Assembly (NCBI GenBank): GCA_034766995.1
Contig: CM068313.1
Coordinates: 21,050,012 to 21,114,011 of the forward strand
Length of the DNA stretch: 64,000 nt
Reading direction: 5' to 3'
Source: Acanthacorydalis orientalis
Taxonomy: Eukaryota > Arthropoda > Insecta > Megaloptera > Corydalidae
The notes under the pieces were generated by a model. That model did no database searches and was not told where the DNA came from. It saw only the letters and a list, made by a program, of their open reading frames with translations. Position 1 is the first letter of the stretch. Each line of letters begins with the position of its first letter. Position numbers and translations under genes: made by a program. Shown piece after piece: positions 39,418 to 52,839 of the stretch.

Positions 39418-39711
39418 AATTTATTATCAAGTATTTCAATTATTTTTAATAATAAATTTATTTTATAAAATTTATTTCTATTCCATATTATTTCAAAAGA
39501 TTCTTATTCCTCATTCTATAAACAACTCTTTCTTTTTACTATTATTCTCCATTTCTTTAAATCAGGAATAAAAATAACGTATATACTTCTGAAAATATGA
39601 TTAATAAAAAAAAGACATTTAGTTTTTATAGTTCTATTTCATTGTTTTTATTTTTACTCGTTCGTTATTTGCTATTCTGCCCTTGATTCCTTTCAGACCT
39701 CTGTAATTTTT

Positions 39712-39865
39712 ATTGTTCATCACGACCAATTTCAGCACTTGTACCATCCTCAGGTAGTCGTTTAAGTTATCGAATTTAACGACTCGTTGAATTCGACAAC
39801 CTAAATGAACATAACTAAACTACCTAAGGATGGCACTAATGCCAAAACTCGTCGTGACAAACAAT
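39712..39865. repeat. Fold-back (inverted-repeat) element, about 154 bp
   Basis: Left arm landmarks ATTGTTCATCACGAC, GCACTTGTACCATCCT and AGGTAGT reappear as reverse complement in the right arm (GTCGTGACAAACAAT at the end, AGGATGGCACTAATGC, ACTACCT). The centre near 39783 is itself nearly palindromic (CGAATTTAAC / GTTGAATTCG). The arms are roughly 75 bp and about 75-80 percent matched by eye. Outside the left arm, the complement continues into an A-rich tail (39640-39660). This could be a fold-back MITE or two head-to-head repeat tails. Confidence 0.65.
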
Positions 39866-41113
39866 ACTGAGCATGGTGGTCTAAAAAGAAGCAATGGTAG
39901 GATAATAAATTTATTTCATTCGATTCGAACATGTCATATTGAAAATACATATCAAATTAAAACCGTCAAAAACAAAATTCAATTTCAAATGTAAACGAAA
40001 GTTATTTATATATAAAATTAATTAATAAATATTTAAAAAATATTTGTCATTTAATGGATATATTTAATTAAAGTTACATTTCATAAGATATTAAAATTTT
40101 AACTATACAAAATTAATTAAAAAAATTAATAAAATATTTCAGGTATATATATATGTATTCAAATTATATTAATTTCTTCTCTAAAAGATAAATTCAAAAA
40201 ATATGAATATTTGTTTAAGCAAGCATTATTTCATTTTGGAATATATATTTGTCATATTACATGATGTAACTTAAAAATAGCAAATAAATTAAATATTTTT
40301 ATATCGTTTTTGTTGATAAAAGTTAATTTAAAAATAGGGTATTGAAACTCATTAATAATCATGCATTTATTTACACGCACATTTCTTCATAAAATGTGAC
40401 ATATGGTATAAGTTCTCAAGTGTTTCTTTCTTATTTATAAAGTGAAAGTCACTTCGTTTTAAATTCGTTTTATACTAGGTCGAGATTTATCTTCACGTAA
40501 ATATTTTATGGCAGTGCACCTTGTATGAATACTTTGCATTGTAATTTTACTCCAGTCATGACACCATAACATTATCAAACTATTTCATAACTTTCAGGAT
40601 TGTGAGTAATGCATGTAGGTATATTATTTTTACGACTATACTAAAGTAAAATTCGCTATCACAACACATACTGAACTTGGTGTATGAAGATTATAAGTGG
40701 TATATAAAATGAGTAATTGTGAACGTTAAATGAAATGTGTTACGTTGATATCTATGAGCAGTAAACGATTTCCTTACACACAAATTTTCATAGTTATTTT
40801 TAATTTAATGTGTTTGACATAATTGTTGTATTGTATACATAAATATCGAATTATTATTCAATTGAATTATTTATTTTTTAACAAAGCATAATAATAGAAA
40901 ATTATTAATTCGATTGTGCGTGATGTAAAAATAAAAAACACTATTTATTATAAATTTGATAAAGTGTAAATCAAACAATAAAATGTTTTTAGTTACCATT
41001 TTTCGAAAAAAATAATTTTTCATGTTCCAGTATTGATTGATTCTGAAATTTATAAATTATTTACAGTGCTTAAATAGTTTGATACTGAGTTATCATTTTT
41101 AAAGTAATCGATT

Positions 41114-41158
<45 letters not shown>

Positions 41159-42712
41159 CAGAAAAGTTAAAAAATAATAAAAGACAAAAATCTCCATTAA
41201 ATATCAATCTCTCCAAATCAAGTTGTCTGTTATTTTGATATACTGAAATCAATAACAAATAATGTCAAAATTTATATATAACCCATACGCTCCAGTTGAT
41301 ATTCCAAACACATTACTTTCAATCAAGATATTTTATTTCAAATAATTATTAAACTGTAAAATAATATATTATATAATAATATTTAAATATTCTTTCAGTT
41401 GGTAAGTTAAATATTATAAGAGTAAGAGTCATTTTCCTACCAAAGATAAATGTATTCAACTAGTATACTAAAGTCATAGACACATTTATTACTTCTGTCG
41501 TATGTATATATTTTAAAATAAATAAAGTTTTGTGAAATTGTTTGAATAATAAAGAAATCATAAAATTTTCTCCTATAAAATAAATATAAACTTTTTTTTA
41601 TACGCAGTATTTTGGCTTAAACATATACAATAGCATCTGTTGTTGAATATATGTATCTTTACAAAAAAATATATGAATAGAAAATAGAAATTGAATATAA
41701 AAATGTTGAAAAAATCAAGGTTTACAATTTTGGAAAATGTCAATACTCAATAAACAACCCCCAGATTTTGAACTGTATTGCAGTAAACTAAACAATGATA
41801 TCAAAATATAGTCATGTAACATATTTCCGTTGGTTTTTTGAGCTGGAAATAGCATCTCATTTTTGTGATGTTTCAATTTTCTGCGAAACAATAATACATT
41901 CAACATCCCATTTTACTATATTACACCTATCGTTATCTCAGGAACATTTTTGTTATGATATTATGTTTGGAAAAATATAGAGTACATAATTTAAAATTGT
42001 AAACATGTTGATTTTACTATAACACATTTTCAGATAAAAAGAAACTAAAAATAATTTTTATTTTTATTAATATTTTCAATTTTTTAATCAATTAAATTTT
42101 CTAAATTAACATTTATTCCAAACTTCATATTTGTATGATAACCATTCGACATAAATATTCTAACAAAAATGTTTAAAATTCACTTTTAATGAATTAGAGA
42201 TCATTAAATCATTAATAAGAATATAAAACTTTCTATTAAATATGTTAACTTTTTTATTAGCGTTGTACATATTTACAGCAATGTACTTCACAACCCAAAG
42301 TAATAATAATCTCAAGTATTTATATTTTTTATTCATTCTATTCTTTTCTTATTTCTTCTTTTTATTGCTTACTCATATATTTATTATCATATATGCAGCA
42401 AGATCTCAGTTCTTGCAGAATTTAATTTTTCATTTTCTCGATTTTGACAACAGTCATTTTTAACATAGTTTTTTCAACAATTTCAATTTCAAATATACTT
42501 AATCTTAGAGTGGAATCCCTAATAAATTGCAGCAAATTCATTAATCTATTATATATATACATACTACAAATAATACAAAACTAGTATCATATTTTCAGAA
42601 CATCTTTCTACTTACGAGTTAAAAATTCTTAAATAGAAATGTTAGATTAAATTTGAAGCATAAGTATATTTTATAACTTTCTGAAATCTTTCGATTTTGA
42701 TATATAAATTTT

Positions 42713-42759
<47 letters not shown>

Positions 42760-43161
42760 ATATATATATGTGTATATATATATATATATATATTCTATGT
42801 AAATACGTCAATTGCAAAAAGGATTCAAACAAAAACGGTTCTGCCTCGCGGTTTAATGTCGCTAAGAGCATTGAGATCTAAAGTATCGCACATAAAACAC
42901 ACGCGCGCCAGAATTTTGGTTTACGATCTAACAGATTCTATTATACGCATTCAATCCCATGGTTGAATGAAATCAGACACGGATTTTGTGAACCACAAAA
43001 TTTATTTACTTTACATTCGAATATATGTTATATTTACGTGTACTTTACTTACACATAAGCACACATAGAGATATCGAAAATGATCAAAGTGTTCATAAAG
43101 ATTGAATGGATCTGTCAGGATAACATATAAAAAAATTGGATAATCTATTCTCACAAAACGA

Positions 43162-43198
<37 letters not shown>

Positions 43199-43514
43199 GG
43201 TGTATGGTCACCTACATTACGTGTGAATGTGTAAGTCATTTTATGTGTGATCAAAACCGAAACACATAATAAAAGTTCGTTTTGCCGTTGACGCGATGTT
43301 ATTGCGTTCACATGATTAAAATTGTAACTTTATTGTTCGAAACATAAATCATATATACGGGATAAATTTTCTGTGAGGGTTATTCCTGAACATTCAGCCA
43401 GCATTCAAGATGAAAATTAGTTGTAGCTGTTAATATCAATGCATGATATATGAACAGGTTCTTATGAGTCACTAGAGGCCAGTGAATCTCGATTATACAC
43501 TAAATTATGATACT

Positions 43515-43573
<59 letters not shown>

Positions 43574-44075
43574 TATTGACATTTTCGCAAATAACGATAA
43601 TATGGAGTGTAAAGAAAAAATTTTTTTTATTTTCTAAAATAATAAAAAAATATTTTTTAAAATGATTTATTTTAATTATAAAACATAAATAACAGGATTT
43701 ATATTTATTATTATATGTACTATAAAAATATTTTTTTCGGAATAATTAATCTTAATTTCAATTATTAAATCATTCAATGAATGTTCTATGTTGGTAAAAA
43801 ACACTAACTTAAGATTCTTTTGCACTCAAACCTAATTTTAAGGAGGAAAATGTACTGAAAGTCTTTTTAACAAACATACAAAGAAAAATATTATTTTTTT
43901 CAACTGTCGACATATTTGGAAACTAGGAAAACTATGCAACATTCCTTATTTTCATAAATCCGATAATCAAACAAAAATACTTATCGTATTATTTATTTAC
44001 CCGGTACACCAATCTATTTTTATTAACCGTTTTAGTAACAGCGTTTCTAATATATTTGTTTATATATCTATATCT

Positions 44076-44127
<52 letters not shown>

Positions 44128-44625
44128 TACATATTGAAAACTATTTTAACCAACAATATTCTAAATAAGGCCTTACACATACTTTAAACTTGAAAAGTAA
44201 TGTTCACCCGTTGACTGACTCTTCGATTAAATGTTTGAAAATATTTCGATCTTTAAAAATGCATTTGTTATTATCTTTCATATATCTATATATATATATA
44301 TATATCTATATATATATACATTTATATCCAAATTATCAGCGAAAAGAAAACAATAAATATTTTAAAAGTTTCATTCTTGAAAATCGATCTAGAGCAGAGT
44401 TAGTAGTAACAACTTCACTTACCGTAAAGTTTGTTACTAATATAATATTTAAATGGTAAAGCAGTCTAAAATAATGCTTGCGTCAATATCGGACAAAATA
44501 AACAGCATTTAAATATTAAACGGTTTTAGTTAGTTTCATTATCAATTTTGAACCTAAAAATAAATGTATTGATAATTTTGTTTACAGAAAATTTACAAAT
44601 TGCTATGATTTTTTTTAAAATAGTG

Positions 44626-44663
<38 letters not shown>

Positions 44664-44711
44664 AGCATATATATGAATATATATGTATATATATTTAATT
44701 TTCTGTAAATA

Positions 44712-44758
<47 letters not shown>

Positions 44759-45677
44759 AATATATTTTCTCTCTCTATGTATGTAAATATAAAACATCCC
44801 ACAAGATTTTATGTAAATTACTCGACTGATTTATGTACAGAATTGGAAAAAATATTACTATTTATTCTATAACAATTTATTAAAAATATATAACTGTTAT
44901 TTTTCTAATAATGTTCTCTTCTTTAAAAAATTAAATATTTAATATAATATACAAAGTGCCAAAAAGAAACTTTTTATACTTGTAATATCCTTGTAACTAT
45001 TTGAAAAAATTATAGGACATTCTTGTTAGAATTCACACTAAAAGAAATCTATTTAATCTATTGATTTTATTTAACTTTCAGTATAGAACGTAAAAAAAAG
45101 AATTATTACAATTCTTAATATACTCTTTGTTAAATAATTCTTGCTCATTTTTATGACTAGAATTATATTAAAATTCCAAAACAATATAAAGTAGTATTTT
45201 ATAGTTCACTGAAGCCATGATTTGATTTTATCCAAAGCAGTCACTGGCATTCACTATGAGTGAAACTTATTATTTCAACTCAAGAAGTTAATTATCATAA
45301 ATTCCAGTTTCAATTTACTGTTGAAGACTATCATTGGAAAATACAATGGTGTTTAAGTGCAAGATTACAATTCATTTCAGACTCCAGTGTCTCTGTAAAA
45401 TAATGATCCCTTCAAATCTACTTTATATATCTCAAGCAATACCCTATACGCTGCAATAATTTAAAATTAAGAAATGTAAAAAGTATAGCAATTTCATATT
45501 TCATATGCATTTCAATAATAATGCAATCATCTTATAAACTCAAGATTCAAATAATAGGAAATTAATGAAATTATGAAATGATATGAAGATTAAGAGCTTT
45601 CAGTAACGAATTATTTTTTTTTGTATCATCACTAAATGATTATGAAGGCTATTTGATCTTTTTTTATATTTAGGTCG

Positions 45678-45719
<42 letters not shown>

Positions 45720-46470
45720 TCTTTCATTCATATTTATATTTTTTTATATTTTAACTGCTTCAATTAACAATAATAAAATTCGTACTTTTTTTACAAAAAT
45801 ACATGTATAATTTCATTTTTCCGACTTGTAATAATACAACAAACTCTCAGTTTTGTGATTTTAATAGAATAAAAAAATATAAGAAGTGAATGTTTTATTA
45901 TTTTTAAATTTAGTTTATAAAATAGAATATTATTTTTTTATTTACAGTGTATCGTACATATATGTATTTTTATTTAATTAGTCAACGACTATCGAACTTT
46001 TTAACCAATCAATGTGTATATTCCATTTGCATATCATACTTAATATCGCTGGAACATCGAAAATTTATTTTGATAACTGTACGGATTTTTTAATGTTTGT
46101 ATTTATCAGATATTGCTACTTTTCACTACATATACACATACATATATTTATATATTACAAATAAATTTACATTGTATCCGGCAGCTCTATAACTACTTTA
46201 AGTTTTGTAACGATTTCATATAAATATACATGTGCCTATAAATATATGTATATATATATATATATACTTATCTATAAATCCCAATTACAATGTAATACTA
46301 AGGTGGCATTCTTATAACATGTCTTTAATTTTAAAAAGAATTCATGGTCAATATTATTTAACCTTGATTAAATAAAATTGAATTATTTTTAAAATAAAAG
46401 CTACAAACTGTATATACATTTTTGTATATAGTAAATAGTGTACAAACAACAATTTAATATAAGATATTTA
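39866..46470. other. AT-rich stretch with dense (TA)n tracts
   Basis: No gene seen. (TA)n at 41116-41151, 43163-43199, 43519-43570, 44079-44129, 44280-44318, 44630-44660, 44713-44755 and 45680-45718. Frames at 41715-41980, 42242-42463 and 42697-42966 have no recognisable domain. The GC-richer patch 42840-42960 is unexplained. Confidence 0.6.
42714..42794. repeat. Interrupted (TA)n/(TG) microsatellite
   Basis: TA with TGTATGTA and TGTG interruptions. It is followed at once by a short GC-richer patch (42840-42960) with ACACGCGCGCCAG. Confidence 0.95.
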
Positions 46471-47041
46471 TTTGTTTGGTAGAAAAATAATTGCGGTACT
46501 TGTTTTCTGAATTCTAACATTAATTTATTTAAATAAAAGTGCTATTTTATCCTGTTCATATTAATATCATTTTAAAGTACATTTTTCGGTCTTTATTTTG
46601 GTAACATTGTCATTGGTTTTATTATTAATTTTGCTTCAAATTGGGCTATTGAATTAAAGATGGAAAAGGAGAAAATAAGAGCAATTTTTTGTACGAGTTC
46701 AAGCAGATGGTAAAGCAGCAGAAACTGCTCTTAAATTAAATTATGCTTTCGGTGTGATTACTGTTAAAGAACGTACGATGCAATGGTGGTTCCAAAAATT
46801 TCGTGCTGGAGACGAGAGTCTTGAAAATGAAGAAGTTTGCGAGCGTTTTTCTTCAGTTCGAATCGACCAAATAAAGGAGTTAGTTGAATCAGAACCACGC
46901 ACAACAATTCGAGAACTTGCACAAAAGTTAAATGTTAGTCGTTCAACAGTTCTCAACCACTTAAAACAGCTAGCAAAATCAAGAGAAAATTTTATATGAT
47001 TTTCAAGGTCATAAACCACAATTATTTTTCTGCTTACCTAG
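46471..47041 (+). mobile_element. Internally deleted mariner (cecropia/Hsmar1-like) copy with both terminal inverted repeats
   Basis: Short DNA transposon of about 570 bp. The left end reads TTGGTAGAAAAATAATTG near 46476, and the complement of the right end near 47012-47038 shows the same GTA(AGC)AGAAAAATAATTG core, so the terminal inverted repeats are recognisable though diverged. The ends resemble the GGTTGGTnnnAAAnTAATTG type known from Hsmar1/cecropia mariners. Between them lie about 180 bp of leader, an N-terminal transposase remnant, and then the right end directly. The whole catalytic DDD domain is missing. A full mariner is about 1.3 kb, so this is a MITE-like derivative needing a transposase from elsewhere. 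It is the best preserved of three such copies; the others are at 18236-18729 and 36803-37350. Confidence 0.85.
46660..46999 (+). pseudogene. Mariner transposase fragment, N-terminal helix-turn-helix domain only
   Basis: The ATG at 46660 opens the transposase N-terminus (MEKEKIRAIF), but a frame change near 46690 puts the remainder in the frame open from about 46700 to the stop at 46997-46999. That part reads ERTMQWWFQKFRAGDESLE, followed by PRTTIRELAQKLNVSRSTV and LNHLKQ, which is the typical SETMAR/mariner paired-like DNA-binding region with its second helix-turn-helix. The long in-frame stretch from 46754 begins at GTG, not ATG, so it has no good animal start of its own. After LNHLKQLAKS the frame ends within about 20 bp and the terminal repeat follows; no D,D34D catalytic domain is present. 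It could bind transposon ends but could not catalyse transposition. Family assignment is firm; expression is unknown. Confidence 0.85.
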
Positions 47042-47768
47042 TATTTACTAAAAAAAGATTGCAGCATGTATCAACATATTATTTTTAAGCATGGCGTACT
47101 TGTACAAATAAATTCTGTATTACGGATTATTCTTTTAAATAATTTAAAATGTTAATTACTATCTTAAACTGGTAAAAATTTTAAATTCCTATCAATTATT
47201 AATATATATATATGGTAAAATTGACTGAAACGAAAATTTACTTTTTAAAAATAAAATAGAATATATTCAAATGCTGCCCATAAATAAAAATAATACATGA
47301 AAAGTTCTAAATATTAATTTTTGATCCATAATCACTTCTACAAAATGATGTATATTTACAGTAAAAATATTTTTAAGTTATAAAGTCACATGATATATAT
47401 ATATATATAAATTTTTCATTACATTTTCATGTCGAGAAAATTTTCAATTATAATTTTATATTAACAAAATAAACTTCATCGCTATTATATTTAAAACATC
47501 TTTTGATGTGACATCACGAAATACGAAAATGGCAATAAAACATAAAAGACAATCAACAACTTTTAACAACTTGTGTTCAAGAGGGATTTCCTTTTTTACT
47601 GATTTCTTTTTTGCTCTTCAGTTTTATTATATTTTTATTTGGTCAATTAAATAAGTTTACGGTCCGTGAAATATTAACCCATCAATTGCATACGGCTTTA
47701 TAACATTAACAGTCCTTATTATTGTGACGAAAATAAAATAATATTTACTGGTTATTAATATGTGTTAG

Positions 47769-47805
<37 letters not shown>

Positions 47806-48232
47806 CTCAAAATATGGTTTTTATATTAGAGTTAAATTTGAAGTGTGTTCGCCATTATATCGAAGAGTTCTATAGTCTCTTGATATAATGTGCGTTGAAC
47901 AAGAACAGAGGAAATAAGTTTTATTACAAAAGCACTATATTCAACAAACCGAATATATTTCTAAATTTTCACAAACCCAATAACCATAAAAATAAATATC
48001 CATTATACAATTTATATAATTGGCTTACTGGTTCGTTCTTTTCCTCATTGTTATAATACAAATAAAGCTATTTTTCGATAAAAATCCGAGTATAAACAGA
48101 AATATTTCAAGGGATGATTGGGCAAAGTCACAATTATAGAAAAAAATATAAAATACACATAATAAAATCAGATTTTTATACATTAATATATATATATATA
48201 TATATACACATATATATATACATATAAATATA

Positions 48233-48271
<39 letters not shown>

Positions 48272-48999
48272 ATAAGATTTTTATCGATTAAAGTGTTATT
48301 CCTTGTGCCAAAATTATTTTCTTGTGGACATTTATTATTGATTGATTATAGTTTTATAGAAACTAAACAAAATTTATATTAGTATTAATTCATCTATTAT
48401 TTACTACTAAATTCAAAAGCTATAAAGAGAAAAATATTTTTATTCAATTTAACATTTATTCTCTATTCTCTATATAGATTCTGAAAAATAAATATTTGTT
48501 TTAGCTCCAAACTTCTAGTTTTATTAAAATAAGAAATGTCATTTCAGGCACCATTTTATTTAAATTGTATACTGTATAATACGTTTATTCTTCAATGTTA
48601 ATAATATATTTAAAAGACAATATTAACGATTGAATTAATTAGTGGATTGATTTCAATTATATCTTAAATGGAACTTTCTCAAACAACAATTATTTTTCTA
48701 CTGATGCAACTTATTACAAATAAATATTTCTTTCCACACAATATTAATATTACTAATAGTACTACTTATTTTATAGTAAATAATCGAAAAATTACTGAAA
48801 CACTAATAAATATTCTAGACATTTCTTGAACGGTCGTCGTAATTCGTATAATATTTAAATAAAATAACAATATTTAAATTTATTGGTTCATTAAGAAATT
48901 TTACAAAATAGTAGAATATAAAAAACTATTTTCGATTGTAAAATAAAATTTGAAAAATATATCATAAAGACAAACAAATAAACGACTAGATATACATTT

Positions 49000-49042
<43 letters not shown>

Positions 49043-52000
49043 TGGCATGCGTGTCTGTGAAATAGTAATAATATTCTTTCTAGAAACTTCTTATATGTTA
49101 TCAATGTCATTTTCAGTGTTTTCTTACATATTATAAATAATTTTGGTTGAGATATTTACTTTTTCTTACACTATAAGATTCTGTGTAAGTTGCGAAAAAA
49201 TATTCAGTCTATTTATGCATTGAATGTTCTAGAACTATTTATGTAGTAAGATACCAGCAGGCTTTTTATCGGTACTATAAAAAAGTTCTTATAACCATTA
49301 TAGAACACACGCTATGATTTTACGAATAAAAATTTTATATTCTACTGAAATTATCTATATTCTAAAATATCTGTTCATAGAAAACGATCTATTTCCTCCC
49401 TGCCTTATTTAATACACATTTACGTTATAAAATTTAAATGAGTATATACATGAAATACAAAGTACAAAATCAATTTATTCATTTTTTATTTTTAAATAAG
49501 ATTTTTTCATTTTAATTAATATTTTACCACTAAAATTATGTGTTTTACTTACAGAAGAAGATAATATATTAGAAATTTACAATTTTGAAATTTTTAAAGT
49601 TAATAGTACTTAAAATATTTTCTATATTTTTAACAGAAGATCAATTAATAAAATTTCATCATACTGTACAATTTATCAAAAATTATAGACTGTCTCATAT
49701 TTTACATAATATGCATTTCGCCAACAAGGCCTTTGTAGTTAAAAAAATGACCAATATTTGAAAATTGAGTATGTAAAGTTAGTAATTAAGTATTTTTTTC
49801 ATCTCGCATGTAACATATTTTTTGTGAAATAAATTTTAAGAACTATATTTGAATATTGGAATATAAATCAGTAAAAATTTGAAGTCAATTTTTACGTTTG
49901 CTATCAATTTTTAAATTGAGACTAGTATTTAACTTACAAATGAAGTAATTATATTTTATGTAATATTCCCAAAAATTCTGATTTTAAAAACTTATCCATG
50001 TTGTAAAGTTTATAATAATTACCGAAAATAAATAAAAAATACTACTAATATTTCTATAAAAGTAAAATGTAAACACTAAAATTTAATTTATCCAATTATA
50101 ACCTGGCTTTCAAATTCCATAGTATTATAAATCAGGAATTTTATAACATAGCAATATTTTCATTTTAAATATTTATAATTTATTTTCTATTTTTCGATTG
50201 TCATTTTCTGACACTCATTATCAGTTTATTTTTGTTCTGTACATATTCTATACCTATCAAGTTCATTGAGACAACATTGATTTATTAACTTTTTAAAAAC
50301 TTAATTTGATTTGAAGTTTGAAAATACCACTATAACAGTATAAGCATATAATATATGTAGCAATTAATTACTCGATATTAATAATCTCATTTCATAACAA
50401 GTATATGAACAGACTTAGTTATATTGTAATTAAATAAAATATTGCTAATATTAACGCATTAACTTGTCAAGGGCTAAGAATTATTAGTTTAATGGTAATG
50501 ACTATAAACAGAATCGTCAGACGTAATGAAGCAGAAAACCATTCAGTTCGAGAATAATGTAGTGAATATACATCGTAGCTTAAACTGTTGTCCACAAACC
50601 ACAGATGATTCACGAGGAATCTTTCTCGCATTAATTTCAACATTCTAAAACATAGTAGAATGATAACAAGAAATATGTTCTAGTACATTGGTGATATGAT
50701 TATAAAAAAATATCGAAAATATCAAACAATTTCTAGTTATTAGTAAATTCAAGCATCACATATTAATAAGAACTATAATTTTGCATTAAGTTCGTTAAAG
50801 ATACACGAAGAACTGCGAAAATTCGAAAAAAAAACGATGACTACTTTTTGATTACAAAAATAAAAGAATTTAAAAATCTGTCAATATCAAATAGAAGTAA
50901 AGAACAAAAATTGAACTAAACTGAATTTTTTTAAGGATAATAAAAAATGACGGTTTAACGTTCAAAAGCTGTTATTGGTACAGAAAGGGGCATTTTTCCA
51001 TTACAAATAAATTTCTATAAAAAAAATCTAATTGAAACAAGGCTTTTAACAGTAAATACATTTTGTAAAAAACACATCCTGAAATAACATTTTAGTAAAA
51101 AGGCAGTAAAAATACAAAGTGCTTTAACACGAATTAATAGTTTTGTAAAAAATACAAAAAATCAATTATTTTTAATAAATAAGTGATTTTTATACGAATG
51201 AGTATGAAAACTCTGATTAAAGCAGAAATTTCAAAAGTATAAAATATTTTTTTAAATATTCTCAATATTTTTTTTATTCATAAAACACAAAATCGATTCA
51301 TCTTACTATCTCTTACAAATAAAATTAAGAGATGTGCTATTAAATGATTTAAATTAATAAATAGTGAAAAAAATATATTTAATTTAGTTTACTGTTTTAT
51401 TATATTTTAATTATAATTGCATTTTTATTCACATTATAACATATCATAAGTATCCATCTGTCTGTCGCAAATTTCATTTTGATATTGGTTTCAATTATCA
51501 TTGTAGTTTTACGCCATAACGTATCTATCAGCACATACAACACAACTAGTAGTAATACTATTAAATGATCATTAGCTACTAGTAATTAATAATTCATTAA
51601 AAAGCGATATGCATTACTAACAGCGAACATAAAATATGTATTGATTATTTTTTTACAAAGCTAAAACCAGTTAATGTATAAATTAGATAAAATTGAAATA
51701 AATTACTTACACATATAGTTTTATTTGATTATTAATTAATCGATAAAATAGTTATTTTATATAAATGCAACAATTAAATAGAAACATATAAAACTTTGTA
51801 ACACACATTTATTATAAAAAAAATAAGAAATTGTATAATTTTCCAATACCTATGCAGAGAAATAATTAATAAAAACATTTGAATGTTTTTTTAATATTAA
51901 TTATCTGACAACAATCATTCGTTCTAAATGAATACACATTTTTCATGCTAAAATTGTTTTTGTTAAAATAAAGTTGATTTCTTTTACGTTATAAAAATAG

Positions 52001-52439
52001 AAATAAAAAGTAATATTATGTTGTATTAAGAAATCAGTAACAGTATCTTTTATTTAAGACTTCAACTATTAGTTAAATAGAATAAACATTAGAACATTGT
52101 AAATAGATAAGAAATACGCAATGAAGAAAGTCTAAAAATTTATTTCAAAATATTTGAAAACATCTAATAAGGAAAAAATTGAATTTTTTTATTTGATTCA
52201 ATTCAATAAAATGAAACAAAATGAAAAATCATTTACTATATATTGTTATTTTATATCTGAGATGTTTTTTCCGTTAAAATATGTTCACAGTAGATGAATT
52301 TGTTTTTTTTTTATTTATATAACAATTTTGATTAGAATATTAAAAAAATCTTATTAAAATATAAATGCGATCAATCATTCAATAAAACACTGATCTTCCA
52401 ATTTACTATCGATTACAACGAAATAAATATCACTATTGA
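47042..52439. other. AT-rich non-coding stretch
   Basis: No gene seen. (TA)n at 47392-47409, 47770-47801, 48186-48275 (interrupted) and 49002-49037. From 49040 to 52430 there are almost no microsatellites, unlike the rest of the window. Confidence 0.6.
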
Positions 52440-52448
52440 ACGTCTTAC

Positions 52449-52720
52449 CTTTACTATACATTTGAACGTTGAAAAATCACCATCGTCTTCAAAATTACTA
52501 GTCGATTTAAATAAAGTTATCACACGACACGTTCGAGAGTCTTTTCAAATATATCAACAACATTGCACTTTTCAAAAACTTTTTACAGTGTCATTCGACA
52601 AAGACACACTAAGTTCACCGCAATCGTGCACAACACAATAAAAGTAATAACAGAACAAGTTGGAATGTTGAGCGTCCTGTCCCGGCGGGTCAAGTAATTA
52701 CAATGGCATCGATTTTAGGA
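52449..52720 (-). other. Candidate untranslated first exon with splice donor
   Basis: A GC-richer patch (52440-52830, including CCCGGCGGGTC near 52680) ends on the minus strand at TAAAG|GTAAGA, with the GT at 52448-52447, a near-consensus donor. No long ATG-led frame reaches the donor: a short ORF from an in-patch ATG stops before it, and the frame open across the donor lacks an ATG. It would therefore be 5' UTR or non-coding RNA if real. The upstream edge is arbitrary. No acceptor or partner exon was identified. Confidence 0.22.
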
Positions 52721-52839
52721 TTTGTGGTATGGATTCTCTGTTATCGTTCCATGTGCTCAACTTCTTAATGAGTTTAGTGCCATCTCAGGCAATGTGTATC
52801 CCGTGATTATCCTTTCTTGAACGGAAATAACCTAAATAA

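Noticed and set aside
46741..47019. 92-codon minus-strand ORF
   Set aside because: Antisense shadow of the mariner HTH remnant at 46660-46999.
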